Positions 7,968 to 16,841 of a stretch of DNA of 34,781 bases are shown piece by piece (position 1 is the first letter of the stretch; every line of letters starts with the position of its first letter). The notes under the pieces were generated by a model. It was not told where the DNA came from, did no database searches, and saw only the letters and a program-made list of their open reading frames with translations. The stretch comes from an uncultured Lachnospiraceae bacterium (lineage in GTDB: Bacteria; Bacillota; Clostridia; Lachnospirales; Lachnospiraceae), in assembly GCA_910586755.1 (NCBI GenBank), contig CAJUJM010000016.1, forward strand, positions 1 through 34,781. The letters run 5' to 3'. Position numbers and translations under genes: made by a program.

Positions 7968-9461
7968 ATGGCATTATCATATCAGAGTACCCGAGGCAAG
8001 GAGAACGGCGTAACTGCCTCCCAGGCAGTTTTAAAGGGATTGGCAGAGGACGGCGGCCTGTTTATGCCAACTGAGATCCCCACACTTTCCATCCCCATGA
8101 AAGAGCTTGCCGGGATGTCCTATCAGGAAACTGCTTATGAGGTGATGAAGTTATTTCTTACCGACTATACGGAGGAAGAGTTAAAGGACTGCATTGCCAG
8201 AGCTTACGACAGCAAATTCGACACAGAGGAAATCGCACCCCTGGCTAAGGCTGGCGGTATGTATTTTTTAGAGCTGTTCCACGGAAAGACCATTGCATTT
8301 AAAGATATGGCCCTGTCCATCCTTCCCCATCTGATGACCACTGCGGCTAAGAAAAACGGCGTGGACAAGGAGATTGTTATCCTGACGGCAACTTCCGGAG
8401 ATACGGGAAAGGCGGCTATGGCAGGCTTTGCAGATGTACCCGGAACCCGGATTATCGTATTTTACCCGAAGGGCGGCGTCAGCAAGGTGCAGGAGCTGCA
8501 GATGCGGACTCAGAAGGGAGAGAACACCAGCGTAGTGGCCATTCACGGCAATTTCGACGACGCTCAGACCGGCGTAAAGAAGCTGTTTGGCGATAAGGAA
8601 TTTGCAAAGGAGCTGGCTGATAAAGGATTTCAGTTTTCCAGCGCCAATTCCATCAACATAGGCCGTCTGGTTCCCCAGGTAGTTTACTACGTGTATGCTT
8701 ACGCCAAGCTGCTGGAAAACGGAGAGATTGAGGACGGTGAGATTATTAATGTTGCGGTTCCCACCGGCAATTTCGGGAATATTCTGGCGGCATACTTTGC
8801 AAAGCATATGGGAGTGCCCATCGGCAGGTTGATCTGCGCTTCCAATGAAAATAAGGTGCTTTATGATTTCTTTGCCACAGGCACCTATGACAGAAAAAGA
8901 GAGTTTATCCTGACTAATTCCCCATCTATGGATATTTTGATTTCCAGCAACTTAGAGCGCCTTATCTACTTAAGCGCAGGCTGTGATGCAGAAAAGAATT
9001 CCGGTTTGATGGCGGATTTAAGCCAGAAGGGCGAGTATACCATTAGCGAGGAAATGAAGAAGGACATGGAAGGCTTTACAGGCGGCTTTGCCACCCAGGA
9101 AGAGGACGGAGCCATGATCCGCAAGCTGTTTAAGGAGTGCGGATACCTTATGGATACCCACACCGGAGTAGCCGCCGCCGTTTACCAGCAGTATAGAGAG
9201 AAAACCGGCGATACCGCCAAAACCGTAATCGCATCCACCGCCAGTCCTTATAAATTTTCCAGAAGCGTGATGGAAGCCATTGAAGGCCCTCAGGAGACGG
9301 AGGACGAGTTTGCACTTATTGACGAGATGAGCCGCCTGTCGGGAGTGCCGGTGCCTCAGGCTGTGGAGGAAATTCGTACCTCGCCCATCCGTCACAGCCG
9401 GGAGTGTGACGTGGACGGAATGAAGGCAGAGATCAGGGATATTTTGGGAGTAACGGTTTAA
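7968..9461 (+). CDS. thrC: Threonine synthase
   Basis: A 497-residue PLP enzyme converting O-phosphohomoserine to threonine. The PLP lysine is K112 in IAFKDMALS, and LTATSGDTGKAA is the phosphate-binding loop. The N-terminal YQSTRGKENGVTASQAVLKG is typical of the long (about 500-residue) threonine synthases. AGAGGA precedes the ATG. It has its own promoter and no other threonine-pathway gene beside it. Confidence 0.93.
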   Translation: MALSYQSTRGKENGVTASQAVLKGLAEDGGLFMPTEIPTLSIPMKELAGMSYQETAYEVMKLFLTDYTEEELKDCIARAYDSKFDTEEIAPLAKAGGMYFLELFHGKTIAFKDMALSILPHLMTTAAKKNGVDKEIVILTATSGDTGKAAMAGFADVPGTRIIVFYPKGGVSKVQELQMRTQKGENTSVVAIHGNFDDAQTGVKKLFGDKEFAKELADKGFQFSSANSINIGRLVPQVVYYVYAYAKLLENGEIEDGEIINVAVPTGNFGNILAAYFAKHMGVPIGRLICASNENKVLYDFFATGTYDRKREFILTNSPSMDILISSNLERLIYLSAGCDAEKNSGLMADLSQKGEYTISEEMKKDMEGFTGGFATQEEDGAMIRKLFKECGYLMDTHTGVAAAVYQQYREKTGDTAKTVIASTASPYKFSRSVMEAIEGPQETEDEFALIDEMSRLSGVPVPQAVEEIRTSPIRHSRECDVDGMKAEIRDILGVTV

Positions 9462-9490
9462 GCGGTCCAGGCGGGATTTTTCAATTACAT

Positions 9491-9519
9491 TTGACAAATG
9501 GTTTCCCGAAAGTTAGACT
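9491..9519 (+). promoter_or_regulatory. Sigma-A promoter for the broken cell-wall-repeat gene
   Basis: TTGACA, 17 bp, then TAGACT, placed 36 nt before the start codon at 9556. Confidence 0.55.
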
Positions 9520-9555
9520 ATAGGTAATAGTGATTTCAAACAAGGAGGAAGAAAA

Positions 9556-10284
9556 ATGAAGAAAAAACTGTTGACATTTGCGGCAGCAGGAGTAATAGCG
9601 GCAGCCATGAGTTTTACTGCATTTGGCGGTGAGTGGAAGGAGGATCAGATCGGCTGGTGGTATCAGAATGACGATGGAAGCTACCTAAACAATGGCTAGA
9701 ACTGGATTGGCGGAAAGAGTTATTACTTTACTCCGGAAGGATACTGCCTGGTGAATACCACCACTCCCGACGGATATACGGTAGACGAAAGCGGCGCATG
9801 GGTGGTAGACGGTGTAATCCAGACTCAGGGTGGCCAGGCGGCAGAACTAGGGGAAACTCACACTATAGCGGGCCTTTCTTTTATGGCTCCAGCCGGATTT
9901 AGCAAAGATAAAGAAATTTCGGATGCAGGCAGCCTGTACTTTTTCAATGATTCCCATAGCTGCGGAATAGCTCTGTTGTCTGAGGAGATCCCGGAGGCAG
10001 AACTGTATGGGGATCTTTTGGATCAGTATGGCGAAGTAATTCTGGATATGGCCATGAATGAAATAGGGGTTCCGGCAGCAAAAGAAACAAAGCAGTTTTC
10101 AACCGGAACCTGGTATTGCTATCAGTATAATGGAACGGCCTCTTTGAATATTCCGGCAGGGGACGACATTGCCGGGCCAGTTTATTTTTATACCAGAATT
10201 ACGGATACCAGCATACAGATGGTAATGTTCGTTGGAAACACCGGGGTCAATCCGGACGATATCATGAAAAATCACGTGCATTGA
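9556..10284 (+). pseudogene. Secreted cell-wall-binding-repeat protein gene interrupted by an amber codon
   Basis: An ATG at 9556 follows AAGGAGGAA and opens a 242-codon frame. A signal peptide (MKKKLLTFAAAG..., cleavage near TAFG) leads into a tryptophan/tyrosine-rich repeat (GWWYQNDDGSYLNNG) like the glucan- or choline-binding type. Codon 48 is TAG (9697-9699) where the repeat pattern calls for TGG, and the frame stays open to 10284. The second half (from about residue 100) is a globular domain I do not recognise, beginning near GLSFMAPAGFSKDKE. An intact promoter, ribosome site and remaining frame suggest a recent nonsense mutation, readthrough or a sequencing error. Confidence 0.75.
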
Positions 10285-10352
10285 TAAAAGGCTGCCTCTG
10301 GTTTGGCAGCTGAAAGTGATAGAAAAGCAAGCGCAAAGTGTCAAAGAAGGTC

Positions 10353-10381
10353 TTTTCAATTAGGACAAAATGCGCTATAAT
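10353..10381 (+). promoter_or_regulatory. Sigma-A promoter for the aldolase gene
   Basis: TTTTCA, 17 bp, then a consensus TATAAT, 40 nt before the aldolase start. Confidence 0.65.
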
Positions 10382-10421
10382 AAACTCAAGTTATTATCAC
10401 AATGTGAGGGAGGTTTTTCCA

Positions 10422-11285
10422 ATGTTAGTTTCAGCAAAAGAAATGCTTGAGAAGGCAAGAGACGGAAAATACGCAGTAGGTCAGTTTAATATCAACAACT
10501 TAGAGTGGACCAAGGCGATTCTGCTTACCGCAGAAGAGTTAAAGTCCCCGGTTATCCTGGGCGTATCTGAGGGCGCAGGCAAGTATATGACCGGTTATAA
10601 GACCGTAGCTGCTATGGTTTCCGCTATGATCGAAGAGTTAAAGATTACTGTTCCGGTAGCTCTTCACTTAGATCATGGTTCTTATGAGGGATGCTATAAG
10701 TGTATTGAGGCAGGCTTCTCATCCATTATGTTTGACGGCTCTCATTATCCCATTGAAGAGAACGTTGAAAAGACCAAAGAGCTGGTTAAGGTTTGTGCAG
10801 AAAAAGGCCTGTCCTTAGAGGCAGAGGTTGGCTCCATCGGCGGCGAGGAAGACGGCGTTGTGGGCATGGGCGAATGTGCAGATCCCAACGAGTGCAAGAT
10901 GATTGCAGACCTGGGCGTAACCATGCTGGCAGCAGGCATTGGCAATATCCACGGCAAATACCCGGCAAACTGGGCAGGTTTAAGCTTTGAGACCTTAGAG
11001 GCAGTAAATAAGGCAGTAGGCAATATGCCTCTGGTTCTTCACGGCGGCACCGGTATCCCGGCTGACATGATTAAGAAGGCAATCAGCCTTGGCGTTGCCA
11101 AAATTAATGTAAACACCGAGTGCCAGTTATCCTTTGCTGCTGCTACCAGAGAGTATATTGAGGCTGGTAAGGATCAGCAGGGCAAGGGCTTTGACCCCAG
11201 AAAGCTGTTAGCTCCCGGTACTGAGGCCATTAAGGCAACAGTAAAAGAGAAAATGGAACTGTTCGGCTCCATCGGAAAGGCTTGA
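10422..11285 (+). CDS. fba: Class II fructose-1,6-bisphosphate aldolase
   Basis: A 287-residue zinc-dependent aldolase of glycolysis that cleaves fructose-1,6-bisphosphate to DHAP and glyceraldehyde-3-phosphate. Visible are HLDHG (D84 catalytic, H85 zinc), MFDGSHYP (103-110), EAEVGSIGG (133-141), the zinc histidine in GIGNIHGKYP and the phosphate loop VLHGGTGIP. The start at 10422 is used because GAGGGAGG lies just upstream; the open frame extends to 10338 through the promoter, so upstream starts are wrong. Related tagatose-bisphosphate aldolases cannot be fully excluded, but there is no tagatose locus nearby. Confidence 0.93.
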   Translation: MLVSAKEMLEKARDGKYAVGQFNINNLEWTKAILLTAEELKSPVILGVSEGAGKYMTGYKTVAAMVSAMIEELKITVPVALHLDHGSYEGCYKCIEAGFSSIMFDGSHYPIEENVEKTKELVKVCAEKGLSLEAEVGSIGGEEDGVVGMGECADPNECKMIADLGVTMLAAGIGNIHGKYPANWAGLSFETLEAVNKAVGNMPLVLHGGTGIPADMIKKAISLGVAKINVNTECQLSFAAATREYIEAGKDQQGKGFDPRKLLAPGTEAIKATVKEKMELFGSIGKA

Positions 11286-11328
11286 TGCCCCGTCTGAACG
11301 GTTGCTATTTTGCATATTTAGGCATAAC

Positions 11329-11363
11329 AAGGGCTGTCCTGGTAAATTGGGACAGCCCTTTGC
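11329..11363 (+). terminator. Terminator after the aldolase gene
   Basis: Perfect 11-bp arms AAGGGCTGTCC (11329-11339) and GGACAGCCCTT (11350-11360) with a 10-nt loop. The T run after the stem is short. Confidence 0.65.
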
Positions 11364-11425
11364 TGTCACATGGGAATTGGGTTTTTGCGGGTAACGAATG
11401 TTACCAGCTAACCTGGAATTTGTAC

Positions 11426-11471
11426 CCTCAGCAGACAGGGGCAGCACTGTGTGGCCCTTTGTCCGCTGAGG
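11426..11471 (+). promoter_or_regulatory. Long imperfect hairpin directly before the DUF554 ribosome site
   Basis: CCTCAGC (11426-11432) pairs with GCTGAGG (11465-11471); the stem continues through GACA/TGTC and GGGC/GCCC with small bulges. It ends 6 nt before AAGGAG of the next gene. It has no T tract, so it is more likely an mRNA leader structure than a terminator. Its left arm resembles a sequence before the ABC importer at 16783. Confidence 0.4.
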
Positions 11472-11490
11472 ATACATAAGGAGAACATAT

Positions 11491-12213
11491 ATGCCAATAG
11501 GAATTATCGTAAACTGTGCAGCCATCATTTTGGGAGGCGCTGTGGGAACAGCAGCCGGACACAAGATCCCGGAGCGGCTGAAAACATCCCTGACCATGGT
11601 ATTTGGAACCTGCGCCATGTGCATAGGAATTTCCTGTATTGTCAAGATGGCCACACTTCCTGCCACGATTCTGTCAGTGGTAGTGGGGCTGATTATCGGA
11701 GAATTGATGGATTTGGATGTCTGGATTCAGAGAGGGATCCGCCAGGTACAAAAGCCCATGGCAAAGCTGATAGGTTCCGGTTCTGGAGACCAGGATGACT
11801 TTATGGAAGGATTTATCAGTATCTTAATCTTGTTTTGCGCCAGCGGAACCGGAATTTTTGGATCCATGCAGTCCGGCATGACCGGAGACCACAGCATCCT
11901 GCTGGCAAAATCTATCCTGGATTTATTTACCGCCGCCATTTTTGCCGCAAACTTAGGGGGCCTGGTGTGCCTGGTATCCATTCCGCAGTTTTTGATTATG
12001 ATGCTTTGCTTTTTGGGGGCAGGTTTTATCATTCCATTAACTAACGAGACGATGCTGGGCGACTTCTCTGCTGTGGGGGGCGTCCTGACTCTGGCCACCG
12101 GTTTCCGCATTGCGGGAATTAAAAGCTTTCCGGTAGCGAATATGATGCCTGCAATGGTTTTGGCCATGCCGCTGTCTTATATGTGGAATGCCTGGGTGGT
12201 TCCGTTTTTATAA
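11491..12213 (+). CDS. DUF554-family membrane protein
   Basis: A 240-residue membrane protein with about six or seven hydrophobic segments. The opening MPIGIIVNCAAIILGGAVG and the later FCASGTGIFGSMQSGMTGD are typical of the DUF554 (YdfK/YqgA-like) family, whose function is unknown though a transport role is suspected. The start has AAGGAG 7 nt upstream. It follows the aldolase gene but is separated from it by a terminator and the hairpin at 11426. Confidence 0.85.
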   Translation: MPIGIIVNCAAIILGGAVGTAAGHKIPERLKTSLTMVFGTCAMCIGISCIVKMATLPATILSVVVGLIIGELMDLDVWIQRGIRQVQKPMAKLIGSGSGDQDDFMEGFISILILFCASGTGIFGSMQSGMTGDHSILLAKSILDLFTAAIFAANLGGLVCLVSIPQFLIMMLCFLGAGFIIPLTNETMLGDFSAVGGVLTLATGFRIAGIKSFPVANMMPAMVLAMPLSYMWNAWVVPFL

Positions 12214-12221
12214 AAGGAGGC

Positions 12222-12608
12222 TTAAGATTTCTCATAAATAGTCACCCCGGTAGAATTGATTTCGTGGTCAATTTTGGAACCTTTTTCAATGTGAGATATA
12301 TCCAGAATATCCACTGGCATCCCCACCGCCTGACAAACGGCCTCCATAAAACCTACGAATTTCAGCCCATGCAGTTTACTGTCCACAAGCAAATCAAGAT
12401 CGCTTTTTTCAGTGGCAGTTCCTTTCGCGATAGAACCAAACAGAACGGCTCGGGAAATGCCATAGTCATGGAAAACAGGAACTTTCCGCAATGATTCCGT
12501 AAGAACTCGTAAGAGAAACTCCAGGACATTCCAAAAGTTGTAAAGAATATGACAGTAAATAAAGAAAACTGACCGAAAAGCGTCAGACAATAGACACACT
12601 TCGGACAC
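12222..12608 (-). CDS. Orphan MNT-type nucleotidyltransferase-domain protein (start uncertain)
   Basis: The C-terminal 95 residues match minimal nucleotidyltransferases. The core is VLFGSIAKGTATEKSDLDLLVD, seen here as G58-S59 and D70-x-D72, followed by KFVGFMEAVCQAVGMPVDIL. Such proteins are usually antitoxins that modify a HEPN partner; no HEPN gene is adjacent. The frame opens at a GTG at 12608, but its first 35 residues (rich in F, Y and L) do not look like the family, and a terminator-like hairpin lies within that stretch. A TTG at 12491 or a lost start is possible, so it may be decaying. It is convergent with the DUF554 gene, 8 nt apart. Confidence 0.65.
   Translation of the reverse strand: MSEVCLLSDAFRSVFFIYCHILYNFWNVLEFLLRVLTESLRKVPVFHDYGISRAVLFGSIAKGTATEKSDLDLLVDSKLHGLKFVGFMEAVCQAVGMPVDILDISHIEKGSKIDHEINSTGVTIYEKS
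12557..12586 (-). terminator. Terminator-like hairpin inside the apparent 5' end of the nucleotidyltransferase gene
   Basis: Read on the minus strand, CTGAC-GCTTTTCG-GTCAG is followed by TTTTCTTTATTT. The 5-bp stem is short. If real, it acts as an attenuator or shows that the gene starts further downstream. Confidence 0.3.
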
Positions 12609-12674
12609 AATCTCCTAATAGAATAATCATGTAAACATCAAGACAACAGCGCAGAATGAAAAGGAGACGTGTTT

Positions 12675-14186
12675 ATGAAAAGAAAGATGAAAACTGCAGC
12701 TGCACTAACCGCAGGCGCACTGATGATCATAGGAATAACCGGTACGGCATTTGCCGCCGCTGCTCACTGGGAGCAGGAAGGCGAGGATTGGGTGTACTTA
12801 GACAGTGACGGCGACCGCGTCACCGACACCTGGAAAAAGAGCGGAAGCAACTGGTTTTATTTAGACAGCGACGGCTACATGGCAAGAGATACCGTTGTTG
12901 TTTCCGGTTCCAATGATGACAAATACTATGTAGACTCCAACGGGGCCAAGGTAACCAACACCTGGGTATCCGTAGACAACGAAGGGGATCATGAATGTTC
13001 TGAACAGGAGGATAATTCCACAATCTGGTACTTTTTTGATTCCAGCGGAAAAGCAAAAAAATCCGACAACGGAGCGAAAGTATTTACCAACATCCCCTAC
13101 GGCACGGATGGAAATCTAAAAGGGACCTATGCCTTCGACGAGGACGGTCATATGCTTACTGGCTGGCAGAATATTGAGCTTTCCAGCGGAAATACCGCTA
13201 CCTACTATTTTGGTGATGAAAACCAGGGTTGGGCGGCTACAGGATGGCAGTACCTGGAAAAGCCGGAAGGGGTCTATGAAACGGAGGATGAACCGGAGGA
13301 CAGCGAGGCATGGTACTATTTCGGCACTAACGGCCGTGCTGTAAAAAATCAGAATAAGTATATTAACGGCTTTTACTATACCTTTGATGAAAATGGCATT
13401 ATGGATGATACCTGGGTAGTGGGAACGCCGGGAGTTTCCAGCGGAACTGTACAGATTGCCACAGATGCGGCTGCCTTCTATACAGAGGACATTGGATATA
13501 GAAGAAGCGGCTGGATTTACACCTTTGATCCGGAGGACAAAGATCAGGAGGGCGATGAGTACTGGTTCTATTTAAGCGCCAAAGGCGAGGCATATAATGA
13601 TGAAGGGAAGGATGCAATCGCCCAGAACGCAGAGGGCGTTACCGCTGTCAGCCTTTACGATGGAGAGACTTATGAGAATGTAGCGGCAAAAGTCATCAAG
13701 AATAAGACTTATTTATTTGACGGAAATGGCCATGTCCTGACTGGCGTGCTGCGCCTTGAAGGAGAGACTTACCGGTCCGGCGGAAGCAAGCTGGCAAATG
13801 AGGGCATCTATTATTTCAGCGAGAAAGAAGGATCCGAAACCGGACAGATGCAGACCGGCAGAATTACCTATGACAATGAGGGAGAGAATGTGACTTACTA
13901 CTTTAAGAAAAACGGCCAGGCATATCAAAACGCCCTGGTAGGCGGAGCCATCTACGACGAGGAAGGAAAGCGGGTAGACGCAGAGGACGGCGGCACTTAT
14001 ATGCTGTATACTACCACCCATGATATTACTGACGGCGACAGCAGCAAAGTAGTGATTGAAGCAGGAACCCAGGTTGCAGTAAACCGGAGCGGTTCTGTGA
14101 AACGAAGCGGTACGGTAGACATTGACGGGGTAAAATATACTGTTAACAAAGACACCTGTGAGGCTACGGAGAAGATTGAGAATTAA
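12675..14186 (+). CDS. Secreted cell-wall/choline-binding-repeat protein
   Basis: A 503-residue exported protein. A signal peptide (MKRKMKTAAALTAGALMIIG... with AFA before cleavage near residue 28) is followed along most of the length by aromatic-glycine repeats such as WVYLDSDGDRVTDTWKKSG, WFYLDSDGYMARDT and YYFGTNGRAVKNQNKY, which are cell-wall or glucan-binding repeats. No catalytic domain is visible; the last 80 residues are less repetitive. The ATG at 12675 has AAGGAG 8 nt upstream; a GTG two codons earlier is less likely. It probably attaches non-covalently to cell-wall polymers. It is of the same general type as the broken gene at 9556. Confidence 0.85.
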   Translation: MKRKMKTAAALTAGALMIIGITGTAFAAAAHWEQEGEDWVYLDSDGDRVTDTWKKSGSNWFYLDSDGYMARDTVVVSGSNDDKYYVDSNGAKVTNTWVSVDNEGDHECSEQEDNSTIWYFFDSSGKAKKSDNGAKVFTNIPYGTDGNLKGTYAFDEDGHMLTGWQNIELSSGNTATYYFGDENQGWAATGWQYLEKPEGVYETEDEPEDSEAWYYFGTNGRAVKNQNKYINGFYYTFDENGIMDDTWVVGTPGVSSGTVQIATDAAAFYTEDIGYRRSGWIYTFDPEDKDQEGDEYWFYLSAKGEAYNDEGKDAIAQNAEGVTAVSLYDGETYENVAAKVIKNKTYLFDGNGHVLTGVLRLEGETYRSGGSKLANEGIYYFSEKEGSETGQMQTGRITYDNEGENVTYYFKKNGQAYQNALVGGAIYDEEGKRVDAEDGGTYMLYTTTHDITDGDSSKVVIEAGTQVAVNRSGSVKRSGTVDIDGVKYTVNKDTCEATEKIEN

Positions 14187-14260
14187 CGATTTCTGATATC
14201 CTCTGCCGATCAGAGGAAAATACACTTAACCACATTTATAATAAAAATAGCTCTCCTTAA

Positions 14261-14292
14261 AATAGGGCCGGGATATTCCGGCTCTATTTTTC
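14261..14292 (+). terminator. Terminator of the cell-wall-binding protein gene
   Basis: AATAGGGCCGG (14261-14271) pairs with CCGGCTCTATT (14278-14288), with one G-T pair, and is followed by TTTC. Confidence 0.8.
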
Positions 14293-14302
14293 GATTATGG
14301 AC

Positions 14303-14341
14303 AACAGTTCCGGTGGACAAAAAGATGCCGCCGGAACTGTT
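14303..14341. repeat. Strong 14-bp inverted repeat before glnN
   Basis: AACAGTTCCGGTGG (14303-14316) pairs with CCGCCGGAACTGTT (14328-14341) with one wobble and an 11-nt loop. It sits 10 nt after the preceding terminator. It could be a second terminator or a leader element of glnN; the tail ACATTTTCAT is only partly T-rich. Confidence 0.5.
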
Positions 14342-14459
14342 ACATTTTCATAAAGAAAATCGTAGATTTCTCTTTACATTTTTCAGAAGAGCCATTACAA
14401 TGAAAAACAGATTTTATGACTGTCACTAATAAGTCTGTTTTCCGGAGGGGGAAAATCTA

Positions 14460-16577
14460 ATGAATGATGTTATAAATGTGTCAGAGCTCTTTGGCAAAAA
14501 TGTATTTAACGACGCAGTTATGCGGGAGCATCTGCCCAAAAATGTATATAAAAAGCTAAAAAAGACCATTGAGGATGGGGCGGATCTGGATTCCACCATT
14601 GCAGATGCAGTTGCCCACGCTATGAAGGAATGGGCCATTGAGCGGGGGGCGACCCATTATAGCCATTGGTTTCAGCCCCTTACAGGAATTACGGCGGAAA
14701 AGCAGGATTCTTTTTTGTCCGCCCCTGATTCCAATGGAAAGGCCATTATGGAATTTTCCGGAAAAGAACTGATAAAGGGAGAGCCGGACGCTTCCTCTTT
14801 CCCGTCAGGGGGGCTTCGGGCAACCTTTGAGGCCAGAGGCTACACCATGTGGGACTGTACTTCCCCGGCATTTTTAAAAGAGGACGCTATCGGCGTAACC
14901 CTGTGTATCCCCACTGCCTTTTGCTCCTATAAAGGGGAAGCTCTGGACAAAAAGACCCCTCTGCTGCGTTCCATGCAGGCAGTAGAAGAACAAGCTCTTC
15001 GGATCCTCCGGCTTTTCGGCAACACCACTGCAAAGCGGGTAGTGCCGTCTGTAGGGCCGGAGCAGGAATATTTTTTAGTGGATCATGAAAAATACATGCA
15101 GAGAAAAGATCTGATTTACGCAGGCCGCACCCTGTTTGGCGCTATGCCGCCTAAGGGCCAGGAGATGGATGATCATTATTTCGGAATTATCCGGGAGCGG
15201 GTTGGCTCCTTTATGCGGGAGCTGAATATTGAGCTGTGGAAGCTGGGGGTTTCCGCCAAGACCCAGCATAACGAAGCGGCCCCGGCCCAGCATGAGCTGG
15301 CCCCTATCTATGCAGAAGCCAACGTGGCGGTGGATCATAACCAGATGACCATGGAAACCCTGAAAAAGGTAGCCGAGCGCCATGGTCTTAACTGCCTTCT
15401 CCACGAAAAGCCTTTTAAAGGGGTCAACGGTTCCGGAAAGCACAATAACTGGTCCCTGATTTCCGATGACGGAATCAATTTGTTAAATCCCGGAGATACT
15501 CCCCACGAAAACATCCAGTTTCTGTTGGTTCTGGCCTGCATTTTAAAGGCTGTGGATGTCCATGCAGATTTATTGAGAGAGTCGGCCGCCAATCCGGGCA
15601 ATGACCAGCGTCTGGGCGCCCAGGAAGCGCCGCCGGCGATTATTTCCGTATTCCTGGGGGAACAGCTGGAGGATGTGATCGATCAGCTGTGCAGCACGGG
15701 AGAAGCCACCCATTCCAAAAAAGGCGGCACCTTAAGAACCGGTATTAAGACTCTTCCGGATTTATATAAAGATGCTACAGACAGGAACCGCACCTCCCCC
15801 TTTGCTTTTACAGGCAATAAATTCGAGTTTCGTATGCTGGGGGCTTCCGATTCTGTAGCTTCCCCGAATATTGTGCTGAATACCATTGTAGCCCAAGCGT
15901 TTAAGGAGGCTGCAGACCGTCTGGAAAAGGCGGAGGACTTTGAGATGGAAGTCCATGATTTAATTAAGGAGCTGTTTCAGCAGCATCGCCGGATTATCTT
16001 TAACGGCAACGGTTATTCAGAAGCATGGGTGGAGGAAGCCGCCCGGCTGGGACTTCCCAATATACGATGCAGCGTGGATTCTATCGAGACATTGACTACA
16101 GATAAGGCAATAAAATTATTTGGGGAATTCCATGTTTTCACCAAAGCGGAATTAGAATCCCGGGTGGAGATCGAATATGAGGCCTATGCCAAGACCATGA
16201 ATATTGAGGCGCGGACCATGCTGGATATGGCAGGGAAACAGATTGTACCTGCGGTGATCCGATATACCACCCGCCTTGCCCAGTCTATCCAGGCGGTAAG
16301 AGGGGCCTGCCCGGAGGCGGACGTCAGCGTTCAGACCGATCTGCTGTTAAAGACCTCTCAGCTTTTGGCGGAGATGAAAAAGGCCTTGTCTAATCTCTCA
16401 GATATTACGGAAACATGCGCTGCCATGGAAGCGGGAGAAGCTCAGGCTAAGGCCTATTATAATCAGGTGGTTCCTGCCATGGATCGTCTGAGAGATCCGG
16501 CGGATAAGCTGGAAATGATTGTAGATAAAGAGCTGTGGCCATTCCCAAGCTATGGAGATTTGATTTTTGAGGTATAG
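14460..16577 (+). CDS. glnN: Type III glutamine synthetase
   Basis: A 705-residue GSIII, which makes glutamine from glutamate, ammonia and ATP. The length (about 700) and the motifs KTQHNEAAPAQHELAPIYAE, KPFKGVNGSGKHNNWSL and FRMLGASDSVASPNI are diagnostic. The start ATG is preceded by GGAGGGGG. The gene stands alone with no glnR-like regulator or ammonium transporter beside it. It would recapture ammonia of the kind released by amino-acid fermentation in the upstream operon (inference). Confidence 0.95.
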   Translation: MNDVINVSELFGKNVFNDAVMREHLPKNVYKKLKKTIEDGADLDSTIADAVAHAMKEWAIERGATHYSHWFQPLTGITAEKQDSFLSAPDSNGKAIMEFSGKELIKGEPDASSFPSGGLRATFEARGYTMWDCTSPAFLKEDAIGVTLCIPTAFCSYKGEALDKKTPLLRSMQAVEEQALRILRLFGNTTAKRVVPSVGPEQEYFLVDHEKYMQRKDLIYAGRTLFGAMPPKGQEMDDHYFGIIRERVGSFMRELNIELWKLGVSAKTQHNEAAPAQHELAPIYAEANVAVDHNQMTMETLKKVAERHGLNCLLHEKPFKGVNGSGKHNNWSLISDDGINLLNPGDTPHENIQFLLVLACILKAVDVHADLLRESAANPGNDQRLGAQEAPPAIISVFLGEQLEDVIDQLCSTGEATHSKKGGTLRTGIKTLPDLYKDATDRNRTSPFAFTGNKFEFRMLGASDSVASPNIVLNTIVAQAFKEAADRLEKAEDFEMEVHDLIKELFQQHRRIIFNGNGYSEAWVEEAARLGLPNIRCSVDSIETLTTDKAIKLFGEFHVFTKAELESRVEIEYEAYAKTMNIEARTMLDMAGKQIVPAVIRYTTRLAQSIQAVRGACPEADVSVQTDLLLKTSQLLAEMKKALSNLSDITETCAAMEAGEAQAKAYYNQVVPAMDRLRDPADKLEMIVDKELWPFPSYGDLIFEV

Positions 16578-16726
16578 AGCGGATTGGCGGAAGATCTGAC
16601 AAAATGTGTCACTGACGCGCTTTGCAGGATATTCTGTCATTAGAAGGATGCTGTGAAATGAAGGCTGCAGCTTTCGTTTTGCAGTATCCCTTTTTATATT
16701 TGGTACAGTTACCTGAAAGTGCCTGC

Positions 16727-16755
16727 TTTACAAATAGGGGAAACCGCGATAAACT
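16727..16755 (+). promoter_or_regulatory. Possible promoter for the OpuC-type importer operon
   Basis: TTTACA, 17 bp, TAAACT, 87 nt before the permease gene. The match is moderate. Between it and the gene lies CCTCAGCAGATCAGGGGC, similar to the hairpin arm at 11426. Confidence 0.35.
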
Positions 16756-16841
16756 GGGTAAGAAATATCTAAAAAGTTATCCTCAGCAGATCAGGGGCGC
16801 GTCTCCTTGTTTGGTGAGGGAAAGATAAGAAAGAGAAAGCC

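Noticed and set aside
12183..12494. Plus-strand open frame of 103 codons
   Set aside because: It is the reverse of the nucleotidyltransferase gene, which has a clear motif on the minus strand.
16622..16828. 68-codon frame between glnN and the importer operon
   Set aside because: No ribosome site or family; it spans the likely promoter and leader of the next operon.
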